A stretch of 64,000 bases of DNA from Macrostomum hystrix (lineage: Eukaryota; Platyhelminthes; Macrostomidae): NCBI GenBank assembly GCA_950097015.1, contig CATNEN010000025.1:4069001-4133000 (forward strand), in the 5' to 3' direction. Made by a program: the position numbers and the translations under genes. The notes beneath the pieces are model-generated. The model searched no databases. It was not told the DNA's origin and saw nothing but the letters and a program-made list of their open reading frames with translations. Of this stretch, positions 48,542 through 57,409 are shown piece after piece (position 1 is the stretch's first letter; the number at the start of each line of letters is the position of its first letter).

Positions 48542-49981
48542 ATGTGCCGCACGCTGCTGCCTCTGGTCTGTCTCGGCAGTGTCACACTCGTGCTGCTGGC
48601 TGGTCTCGGCTGCCTGGACAATCTCGCAGCTCCGGAGAAGCCAGCCCTGCCTGACACCGTCAACTGGGGCGCCTCAACCGATGCTGCAGCGAGCAGCGAT
48701 AGCGAAGCCGTAGAAGCCGCACGGCTGACCGTCAGCAATGCAACTCTTGAAGATCTGAAGTCACGCTTGCGAGCATTCAAGTATGTCGAGCCAATCCAGG
48801 ACTCCGGCTTCGAGTACGGCTTCAATGGTGACTTCATGAAGCAGCTGGTGTCTCACTGGCTCAAGCAATATGACTGGCGACTTTGGGAAGATCGACAGAA
48901 CAACTTTCCGAATTTTTTCACCAAGATCGAAGGACTGAGAGTGCACTTCATGCATGTGAAGCCGTCTCGTAATGCAAAGAAGGTTGTGCCGCTGCTGATT
49001 CTGCATGGTTGGCCAGGATCAGTGTTCGAGTTTTATAAGCTGCTGCCTCTGCTGACCACTCCTGATGAGGACGGAATGGCGTTCGAGGTCGTCGCTCCAT
49101 CGATTCCAGGATATGCGTGGTCTGAAGCTCCGAAGAGACGCGGCTTCAATGCTGCAGCCTGTGCTCGAGTGTTCAATAAGCTCATGCTCCGGTTGGGCTT
49201 CCAGAAGTACTATATCCAAGGCGGCGACTGGGGGAGTGTAATAGGTCACGTAATCACCCGAGAATTCGGAGATCATGTTCTTGGTTTTCATACGAATATG
49301 CCCATTCAGTCGGTTCGACAACCGTCGATAATTATTCAGACGGTTTTGGGATCATTTCTCCCAGACGGTATTTTGTTCAGCAAGAGGGACGGCGATAAAA
49401 TTTTCCCATACTTTCAAAAGTTGGCTGAAATGGTTCGAGAGACAGGCTACATGCACATTCAAGGCACGCGACCGGACACTATTGGCCACGCACTGTCTGA
49501 TTCGCCAGTTGGTCTGGCGGCCTATGTTCTAGAGAAATTCAGCGTTTGGACTGACCCAAGCAATCGATTTTCAGCATCGGGAAACTTGATCGGTCCAAAG
49601 GCTGCCTTTACATTGGACGAGCTGCTTACCAACGTCATGATCTACTGGACTACTGGCTGCATTACTTCATCCATGAGGTTTTACAAGGAGGTGTTCAGCA
49701 ACAGCATGGACTCCTCCGTGGCTTATTTATCAATGCCATCGGACGTGCCTCACGGTGTGGCAAACTTTGCGCACGAGCTCGCCAGTGTGCCGGAGCGATT
49801 CGTTCGCATCGTCAATCCGAACCTGTTGCACTTTTCTGACTTTGACCGCGGCGGCCACTTTGCAGCCCTGGAGCTGCCTGGCGTGATGAACGTGGAGGTG
49901 CGCGCGTTCGTTTCAAAAGCGGAGGCTTATCATGCCAATAATAAGGAAATGCTGCCTGAGAGGAAAGGCAGCGAGCTCTGA
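48542..49981 (+). CDS. EPHX1-type epoxide hydrolase, canonical copy
   Basis: Intronless ORF of 479 residues. It has the same N-terminal anchor and residues 1-226 as the minus-strand copy, but from Asp229 on it carries the canonical features: nucleophile in GGDWGS, Tyr in GYMHIQGTRPDT, PVGLAAYVLEKFSVW, LLTNVMIYWTTG, second Tyr in RFYKEV, acidic relay Glu in AHELASVPE and His in RGGHFAALELP. Lengths and motif order match animal microsomal epoxide hydrolase (about 455 residues). It is expected to hydrate lipophilic epoxides at the ER. Whether the substrate is xenobiotic or a sesquiterpenoid hormone cannot be told. The ATG at 48542 follows an acceptor-like ggctcag by 8 nt. Confidence 0.93.
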   Translation: MCRTLLPLVCLGSVTLVLLAGLGCLDNLAAPEKPALPDTVNWGASTDAAASSDSEAVEAARLTVSNATLEDLKSRLRAFKYVEPIQDSGFEYGFNGDFMKQLVSHWLKQYDWRLWEDRQNNFPNFFTKIEGLRVHFMHVKPSRNAKKVVPLLILHGWPGSVFEFYKLLPLLTTPDEDGMAFEVVAPSIPGYAWSEAPKRRGFNAAACARVFNKLMLRLGFQKYYIQGGDWGSVIGHVITREFGDHVLGFHTNMPIQSVRQPSIIIQTVLGSFLPDGILFSKRDGDKIFPYFQKLAEMVRETGYMHIQGTRPDTIGHALSDSPVGLAAYVLEKFSVWTDPSNRFSASGNLIGPKAAFTLDELLTNVMIYWTTGCITSSMRFYKEVFSNSMDSSVAYLSMPSDVPHGVANFAHELASVPERFVRIVNPNLLHFSDFDRGGHFAALELPGVMNVEVRAFVSKAEAYHANNKEMLPERKGSEL

Positions 49982-50087
49982 TTGAAGCTGCTCTGACATC
50001 ACTGTACCAATTTAACAACTTTTATTGGATTTTACTGATTTAGAAAGACACTTAATAACTACAGAAGTATCCTACACTCGTGAAGTA

Positions 50088-50973
50088 TTGCTTTTGTCGC
50101 GCTATGTGGAACAGTGGACATGCAAAACGGAACGGCCCATGGAATTCTATGGCCAAGCGTTTGAATTCACATGAGAAAGTAAGCCATAGAAAACTCAAAT
50201 TGTCATGCTATGTGGAACGATGAGCCAGAATAGAAGGAACGATTTTGGTTTTTCACAGAGACAACAACACGCTTTCATTTTCTTGGCCAAACGCAGCAAA
50301 GGTTTCAAGAATTTTTAGACCACCTAGCAGACCGCTGACATCAACTGGACCCTACCGGAAACTGGATAATTTTTATGGATGGCCCAAATTTTCATCGTAA
50401 TGTGGAGATCCGAGAGAACCATCAGGACAGAATTACGACACGAATCCTACCCCCGTATTCACCATTTCTAAACCCGACCGAATTTACTAACTCTGCGTTG
50501 AAGTCAAATCTCAAAAACAGTTTGGCGGAAGCCGGCATAGTTGCATATTTCCACCAGAAGGAGTGTTACTTGAGCAGTGGAGATTCATGCTACTTGAACG
50601 AGAGGCGACTGAAGCTGTTGGTCAAGCAATCACTGCTGACAAGTGCGCTGGCTGGGAGCCGCGCTGCAATCGATTGTTTCGATTGTGTTTGCAGCGACAT
50701 CTGTTTTAGGGGTTCAAATTTTGTAACTGATGCTTCAATTTCAGACTTATAATAAGATTCACTTGAATGCAATTCTGCTTCTGCTTGCTTTTATACTTTC
50801 TACAAATAAAAGCTAAAATCGTTCCTTCTATTCTGGCTCATCGTTCCACATAGCATGACAATTTGAGTTGTCTATGGCTTACTTTCTCATGTGAATTCAA
50901 ACGCTCGGCCATAGAATTCCATGGGCCGTTCCGTTTTGCATGTCCACTGTTCAACATAGCGCGACAAAAGCAA
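50088..50973 (+). mobile_element. Tc1/mariner-type element, internally deleted
   Basis: Inverted repeats of about 159 bp (50088-50246 and 50815-50973) begin ttgcttttgtcgcgctatgt and differ at only a few bases. The element is flanked by TA on both sides (50086-50087 and 50974-50975), the target duplication of the IS630-Tc1-mariner superfamily. The 570-bp interior holds a broken transposase remnant. At 886 bp it is a non-autonomous derivative with unusually long inverted repeats. Confidence 0.88.
50375..50752 (+). pseudogene. Transposase C-terminal remnant (DDE_3 type)
   Basis: The frame retains the second catalytic Asp in MDGPNFHRN and the Glu region PPYSPFLNPTE, typical of Tc1/mariner/IS630 transposases. 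The stretch before it has stops and frame changes (50250-50370), and the N-terminal DNA-binding region and first Asp are absent. The tail after about residue 60 is unrelated-looking. It cannot encode a working transposase. Confidence 0.8.
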
Positions 50974-50979
50974 TAGCTA

Positions 50980-51920
50980 AATAATTCTTTCCTCAGGTCA
51001 TTAGCTTTGCATTATTCAAAATTCTTCAAAGTTAGCGACAAAAAGTGCCTCGAACTCCATATGAATTACAGCAATAAAACTATCCTCTGATAAATAATAT
51101 CACGTTAACTGACCACATGAAATACTATACTATATAATACTTTCGTTTCGGAGAAATATAGGAACACTATAGTTCCTAAAAATGCTTCATTTTTTGTAAG
51201 TGAGCCTTTGTAATTCGTATTCATTGTGTTTACGAAACAAAGAAAAGTAGACTTTGAAAATTAAAAACTTAATTTTTTTAATTTTTTATGAAAGAGATCT
51301 ACCAAAAGCAAACCACGACATTCAGAATATCTTAGAGAACTATTAGTTACTTTACTAGTGTACACTACTTGCTTTAACCGTGAAACTAAGCGAGTCGCTC
51401 TTTAGTATGGCTTCACAAACCTATTTAATAATTTCTAGTGAGAAAATCTTAAAGCTTGAAGAAAACGTTCGAAAAAACAAAGCATATTGAAACAAAACAA
51501 GTGCAAAAACGAACTATCTATCTTAATAAAGGATTGCATAAAATCTTGTTAAATCTTCGCTAGTGTTTTGATGGGATCTCAGAATGTCGCAAACCAACTT
51601 GAACGCTTTGCTATTTGGCTTTTACTGAAATGTTCAACTAATAAAAATGAAACTACTGGAGGCGAGCTACGAGCTAAATACGCAATTCCTCCTTAACTGA
51701 AAAATAGAGTGGTTTGAAACATTAAAAGGAGTCTGCTATATACGCATGTTCTCGTGTTTTCTAGCAACCTTTTAGATAGAAAACACAATGGCAGGAAAAT
51801 TCACAATTTATAGAAATAGTTTATAGAAAACGACGTTTTGGATAAAATGAAACAAAAACTCAACCACATTAAACTTGTCATACATGAAGACCCTATAAAA
51901 TTTGATCAAAATCGCGATCT
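50980..51920. other. AT-rich intergenic region
   Basis: No gene or array was recognised. It lies downstream of the TRP-like channel (minus strand) and presumably holds its 3' UTR. No close AATAAA was found on the minus strand. Confidence 0.4.
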
Positions 51921-51927
51921 TTGGGAG

Positions 51928-54900
51928 TTACAGAATTCCCGTCGGTCTTAAAGACGGCCGAGGGCCCTTAGCCTCTACCAAGAGGGTCCTGAGTACGTCT
52001 AGCAGCTCTTCTCTGCTCATGCGGGCTATGGTGCAGGCCCCGTCGCATTGGTGGTTCGAGTCGCGACCGACATCCTCGCCTGTAATTTGGCCAAGTCGAG
52101 CTCGATCGTTGCGCAGCCCGATGGCCTGGTTAATGAGGTGGTGCACCACGACGTCCGGGTCGAACAGGTCCATCTTCACTCGCACCGGGCTGTTCGGCAG
52201 CCATCGTCCCAGGCTAGCAACTAAAAGTTCGCGCAACACGTCCAGAATGTTCAGCGGCGGCGACAGGGCTGAGTAGTTTTCGTACTCGTTGACGAATGAG
52301 AATCGCTCGAATTGCCAAAGGGCTCTGCTGTTGCTGTCGATTTCATCGATTGTCTTGGAGAACAGAGCGACAATGAGGCTCAGTAGCAGAATGGTAGTGA
52401 TGATGATATAAATTGGTAACAAGATGTAAGGCACGACGAATACAGCGTCAGGGTGGGGACACTCTTCACTGCTGTTTTGGCGAGCCTCGAACACTTGGGC
52501 ACATTTTTCTCCAGTCATGTGATCTAGGTGGTATTCGCCGAACATGCTGTAGAAACTGATGTGTAGCACATTTTTCACAACTTCGGTCATGGAGAGCTGA
52601 GTCGGATTGTAGGCATAGAAGCCATTTGGTAGCATTAGTGCAGTCATTAGGATGCCAAAGCCTGAGAGATAGATAAACAGGATGTAGAGGAAAGGCAACA
52701 GATCCTTGATAATCATAGTGGACATCATTGTTAGCTTGGGGCCAAAGTAGGCATTCACCCGGGCGATATTGAGTAGCTTCACCCACAACAGAAGGCAGGC
52801 CAGACCGTAGAAAAACCGGGCGCAGAACCAGACATGGTTGTCGAACAGTTCGTTGAAGGCCGCTGTGGACTCCTCCTGAAGGGCCATAGTTAGTCGCAGA
52901 ATGAAGGCAGTGATCATAAAGAGGCATGCAAATCCGTCCACAATGTTCCACTTGTTAGAGCCATACTCGTGAAAACTGTCATGCCACAATGACAGACCGA
53001 GTTCTCTTAGCTCTTCGATGACAAAACCGAAAGCGATAATATAAGCGCAAATCTCTAGCGGCGAGATAGTCCAGTTGAAGTCTAACAGAACAGTGTAGGA
53101 CATTATGAGAATCAGAGTCATGTGGCTCATTGTGAAGTAGCGAAACTTCACGCAAGGAATATGGTAGAAACAGTACAGCAGGCCAATGAAGGTCAGAAGC
53201 TTCGCCTTTACAGACTTCCTGGAGCCATAGCTTCGCTCTCCACCGAATTCGTTGTCAAACATCGCTGTCGCCGGACCAATGTCATCCCGCAGAGCGAAGC
53301 TCTCGTTACTTCCACTGCTACCCTGATTTGTTGTGTCGTTAGTCTTCTGCTTCTGCTGTTTTTGCTTCTCAACACGAGAAGTTGCTCGACCCCCATCGTA
53401 GGCGTAAAGGAGAATTGCCAGGAGGGGATTCATCGGAACGATGCCCATGACGACCGCGAATTCTCGAAGCCAAGGGTTCATCTTGCAGAGAAAGCGTTGC
53501 CAAGTGATGTCCATCGCCTTCTGGCAGACGTCCAGCCGCAGGAAGGAGTCGCACTCACTGTTTGCAGCTAAGTGGATGCAACTCAAATTTCCAAACGCAG
53601 GCATGCTTTGAAGCAGGTATTGGTAAGTTACCCACTTGTCCTCGCTCATGTCTACTTGGACAGCCTTAGTTAAAGCATCACAGGCTATGCGCTCGCATTG
53701 ATCAGCAAGATCAGTGACAGTCGGCAGGTGCAGGGCATCACTGTCAAGAATGGCTTCCAGTTTCCGAAGAATCCCAGCGCACAACACGCTAAGTGGAACG
53801 ATTTCTAGCTGGGTCTTTCTCAGGAAGGCGAGAGTTAGGTTGAGCCTGCCAGTCAGAATGCTCCACACGGCGAGAGTTTCGATTGGATTAGTGATTTTTA
53901 GAGCATCCTTACCAGATTCTCGACCGTCGTCACCACCATTGGCAGCCGTTGGGCTCATACCAATGGATTTGGCGACACGCTGGTTCACCTTACGGAGATT
54001 AAATGACTGGCGCTTGCCTCCGATTGTACCAGCACCGGATTCCATAAAACAGCTGCAGAACTGTTTGCTGATGATACTTGCGTCCCTGTTCGTATTACTG
54101 TACAGGGTGGATATATGGTCCTCTATGAACACACTAACCTTTTCCCAAAGAACACCGCATTTCATCACGTCGTTCAGCGCTCCAATATCTTCGCGAAACA
54201 GAATGTACTTTGTAGTGAAAATGGCGATAGTGTCGATGATTTCTCGATTATCTGAGAAACCATGAATGGCGCTGGTCTTCAGGGCGGCCATCATTTTCGT
54301 CTGGAACTCCATCACATCTTGCAGGTTTTCTTCGTCTATATCCAGCAGTTCTTCGACCAGTTTCAGCTCCTTCGCATGATCCCCAACGGAGTTATAGTAG
54401 CAACGACGGGTCTCCGAGTCAATCAGGGGCAACAACGTAAGGAACTCTTGAAAGCCCCGGCTCCTGTACAACTCCTGCGGCTTGGTAACCTTGGCGTCGG
54501 TCAGCACTCGATCAGTGAAGTGTAAAATCAACTCGCGAAGTGTACCGCGATTCTTACTGCTCATCATTACGTCTATAGCCGTCCGACCGTCAGTGGTCTC
54601 TAGATCGACAGTGGCGCCTCGATCAAGGAGTAGTTTCATCAGCGGGATGTTCTGGTTGGCTACCGCAATGTGCAATGGCGTCCTGCCGTCAGAATCTTGT
54701 GCATTTACCAGATCGGGCGCTGTGTTGAGCATCAGAAAGGCGTGCTCCAGTAGGTCATTGATGCAGGCTCGATGTAGCGGCGTCAGCTGGGCCTGGTCAA
54801 CTAGCTTAGCATCTGCGCCGTGGCTCAGCAGCAGCTCCAGAAGCTCTGTAGAACTGTCAGCGCAAGCTTTGTGCAGAGGATAGTCACCAATAGACATCGC

Positions 54901-55413
54901 GATATTCGGATCAGCGCCATGCTCGAGCAAGAAGGTGACGGTGCCAACCACATCGGGTCCTGACAGAGCGTAGTGAAGCGGCACATTTCCAGCCGAATTG
55001 GGCTCATTGATTTTAGCACCGAATTTAAGAGCGATCTCCAACATATTTATCTTGCTCAGTGCGGCAGTCACATCGCTGAGACGCATAGCCTCATGGATTT
55101 CCGAGTCAACGACGTCGGGAGTAACAAAGCGTTGCAAAGCTCCCATATCCTCATCCATTATGGCTTGATAAATAATTTCGGCTATGTTGGGCTCCTCCTG
55201 CACCAGCACGGGGGCTATCACGGTATCGGAGTCCACCGTCTTCTCCACCGGTTGCTCAGTGTCGGGCACAGGCGTGTCCTCCGGTGCTTGTGGCGCGATT
55301 GACTCGCGACGCTTGGTCGTCAGTCGTGTGCCGAAAAGTCGAAGGTTGCCAAAGTCAAGCTTCTTGCTTTTCTTCTTGGAGCCGAAGAAGCCTTTGGTTT
55401 GAGAGTCTTGCAT
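51928..55413 (-). CDS. Ankyrin-repeat TRP channel, TRPM-like core
   Basis: Single uninterrupted ORF of 1161 residues. Residues 1-60 are basic then acidic. About 141-285 carries four or five ankyrin repeats (NVPLHYALSG, DYPLHKAC, LTPLHRAC, DGRTPLHIAVANQN). About 300-690 is a helical region that resembles the TRPM linker (NLSCIHLAANSECDSFL before a Trp-rich helix). About 765-1050 is the ion_trans domain with six membrane helices, including SNKWNIVDGFACLFMI and WVKLLNIARV, and a pore segment ISFYSMFGEYHLD like the TRPM xxFGE filter region. It is followed by SLIVALFSKTIDEID and the TRP helix ALWQFERF with SPPLNIL. It is expected to be a cation channel of the plasma or an inner membrane. Combining ankyrin repeats (TRPA/TRPC/TRPV style) with a TRPM-type core is unusual. 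No intron is needed, in contrast to the neighbours. An acceptor (catctag) about 55 nt upstream suggests a leader intron. Confidence 0.85.
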   Translation of the reverse strand: MQDSQTKGFFGSKKKSKKLDFGNLRLFGTRLTTKRRESIAPQAPEDTPVPDTEQPVEKTVDSDTVIAPVLVQEEPNIAEIIYQAIMDEDMGALQRFVTPDVVDSEIHEAMRLSDVTAALSKINMLEIALKFGAKINEPNSAGNVPLHYALSGPDVVGTVTFLLEHGADPNIAMSIGDYPLHKACADSSTELLELLLSHGADAKLVDQAQLTPLHRACINDLLEHAFLMLNTAPDLVNAQDSDGRTPLHIAVANQNIPLMKLLLDRGATVDLETTDGRTAIDVMMSSKNRGTLRELILHFTDRVLTDAKVTKPQELYRSRGFQEFLTLLPLIDSETRRCYYNSVGDHAKELKLVEELLDIDEENLQDVMEFQTKMMAALKTSAIHGFSDNREIIDTIAIFTTKYILFREDIGALNDVMKCGVLWEKVSVFIEDHISTLYSNTNRDASIISKQFCSCFMESGAGTIGGKRQSFNLRKVNQRVAKSIGMSPTAANGGDDGRESGKDALKITNPIETLAVWSILTGRLNLTLAFLRKTQLEIVPLSVLCAGILRKLEAILDSDALHLPTVTDLADQCERIACDALTKAVQVDMSEDKWVTYQYLLQSMPAFGNLSCIHLAANSECDSFLRLDVCQKAMDITWQRFLCKMNPWLREFAVVMGIVPMNPLLAILLYAYDGGRATSRVEKQKQQKQKTNDTTNQGSSGSNESFALRDDIGPATAMFDNEFGGERSYGSRKSVKAKLLTFIGLLYCFYHIPCVKFRYFTMSHMTLILIMSYTVLLDFNWTISPLEICAYIIAFGFVIEELRELGLSLWHDSFHEYGSNKWNIVDGFACLFMITAFILRLTMALQEESTAAFNELFDNHVWFCARFFYGLACLLLWVKLLNIARVNAYFGPKLTMMSTMIIKDLLPFLYILFIYLSGFGILMTALMLPNGFYAYNPTQLSMTEVVKNVLHISFYSMFGEYHLDHMTGEKCAQVFEARQNSSEECPHPDAVFVVPYILLPIYIIITTILLLSLIVALFSKTIDEIDSNSRALWQFERFSFVNEYENYSALSPPLNILDVLRELLVASLGRWLPNSPVRVKMDLFDPDVVVHHLINQAIGLRNDRARLGQITGEDVGRDSNHQCDGACTIARMSREELLDVLRTLLVEAKGPRPSLRPTGIL

Positions 55414-55459
55414 CGTGGACTTCTGGCGGCCAGACAGCAGGTTGGATTCTGTGCAGCTG

Positions 55460-56790
55460 GCAGGTGTCTAGATGGTAAAGTATTTAGCAACGTATTGTGA
55501 GTCTGTACTGAGGCAATCAATTGTCAGCAGGCTCCGAAAAGTTATAAAATATGTTCGTTGAAAAAATCAGCCATGCTTTATTTGAGATATAAAGCAATCT
55601 TATCGATGTTTTAACAGCCAAAAAGCAGTTTCAGACTTAGGCACGCTGCGCATACGCCTCGATCCAATCTCTCTCAGCTTTGTCACCAAGCATGTTTACA
55701 ATTGAGCAAAAGCTTTGATAAAATTTGCATGCCTAATCATTGCGTGGCACTAGCACTAGCCAATTTTATCTTATCATAACAGACGACCTTAATTATGGTC
55801 TCAACACTCGATTTGCGCCTTAGCGAAAGCAGTTAGGCAGGTAATTTTGCGCTTGAAAAGAATATTCTCAGCGAAATGCATACAAATGAAATATTAATTA
55901 TCGGCAAGCAACTTACCGAATTTCTTAGTCTCGTGCAATTCTCTGTTGATTAAAGCATTCAATAACAGCTTTTTAGTAAGAGTTCAGAGTGATAATGAGA
56001 ATTTCCAATGCCAAGAACATACCTTATAATGTGCTATTTTATGGTCTCTAATAAGTCTACTTTATGCATGCTTTTGTATGTCTAATTTTTAAGCACCCAA
56101 CGCGTAAATGAATATTATTGGCTAGCGAATGTACATTCAAATAGCAATTCAACATTTGCACTAAAACAAGCGTCAACAGGTACATGTACCACTCTGTATG
56201 CAGTTTAGTTAGTCCATCGTTCAATGCCGTTCGATTGATCAAACAGACTGCACCATTTAAAAATGTACTATTAGTAGTTAGATATTACCTTTTGGTATTT
56301 GTTTCACTGGTACATCCAATGTCTTAACAGTGGTGTATCACACACTGTGGTGTATTTTACAACAGGTTGTGAAATTCGTTTGTTAAATTTGGAGTAAGTG
56401 GTATTTAGGGAATGTGAAGTGTTAAGCTTGCGAATTTTGGTAAATGTAAAATGTTTGGGGTTAGGAAAGTGCCCTGTACCAACACACCATAATTTAATTT
56501 TTGCACGAATCGAAGAAAATTTGTTTTAATCGTTAGAATATATTAGTTTAATACGCTTTCAATTGAAAATTTAAGCAAGGCACCATCCAGAAAGACGGCG
56601 TGTAAGCTTTGGTCCTTGCATAATGTTTACTTCTTAATTAGTCCTTAAAAATCAGAGCTAAGACATCACTACCTAGACACGAATGAGAAACCCGTTCTTG
56701 ATTACTTGGTAACCGCAGCGTAGGCAGAAATGAACCACTGCTTGTTTGATTCTTAAAAAATCAATCGATAAAAAGTAATCTGTTAAATTC
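55460..56790. other. AT-rich intergenic region
   Basis: No gene was recognised. A lone monomer of the 21-bp repeat of 26.3-28.5 kb (tatttagggaatgtgaagtg) lies at about 56402-56421. Confidence 0.45.
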
Positions 56791-56799
56791 ATTCGTGCA

Positions 56800-57360
56800 C
56801 TATAACTTGCCAGACTTTGCTGTAATAATTTTTGAATTAATTGACAGAGTTCAGGGCGAAAGAAGACAGACTGCAGATTGGTCTCATATTTTCCTACAGG
56901 CTCTTAGAAAAGCCACCTCGGTCCAATTTGTCCTTCCCCCGATCTCAGACTGTCCGGGCTGGCCGAGGTTCCGGGCTCGGAGTATAGCCCAGCCACAGGC
57001 TGGAATATTAATCAAAAACTTGGCCAGCTCCGGCCAAAAGTTCGTCTGTAATTATACCATCGCAATAATCAGCCTCTTGAGTCCGCCCTGCAGCCTTCTC
57101 TCTCTTCTTCTCTCTATCCTATCTGCCTTCTACATCCCTTCAGCCATTGCTGGCCTCCGAATTGAATTCAATTTCAAAGCTATAGGAAGAGGAGAGCGCG
57201 GAGTAGCGAGGGCCGAGCAGCTAACGGAATTGGAAAAGCCGATAGTTCCTTCTAAAATATGCTGCGGCAACCAAGGCTGCAACTCCACTCGCCTGCCAAA
57301 AACGAGGGCGCTTCGAGGGGCTTGGGTCCGCGGCTATTCTTAGAAAAGACAGTCCTGCAT

Positions 57361-57409
<49 letters not shown>

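Noticed and set aside
46429-49321. Matching ORFs antisense to the epoxide hydrolases
   Set aside because: Antisense shadows. They occur twice only because the 5' halves of the two genes are identical.
56795-57343. 182-codon ORF on the plus strand
   Set aside because: Heterogeneous composition, no domain and no bias. It appears to be chance in a non-coding stretch.
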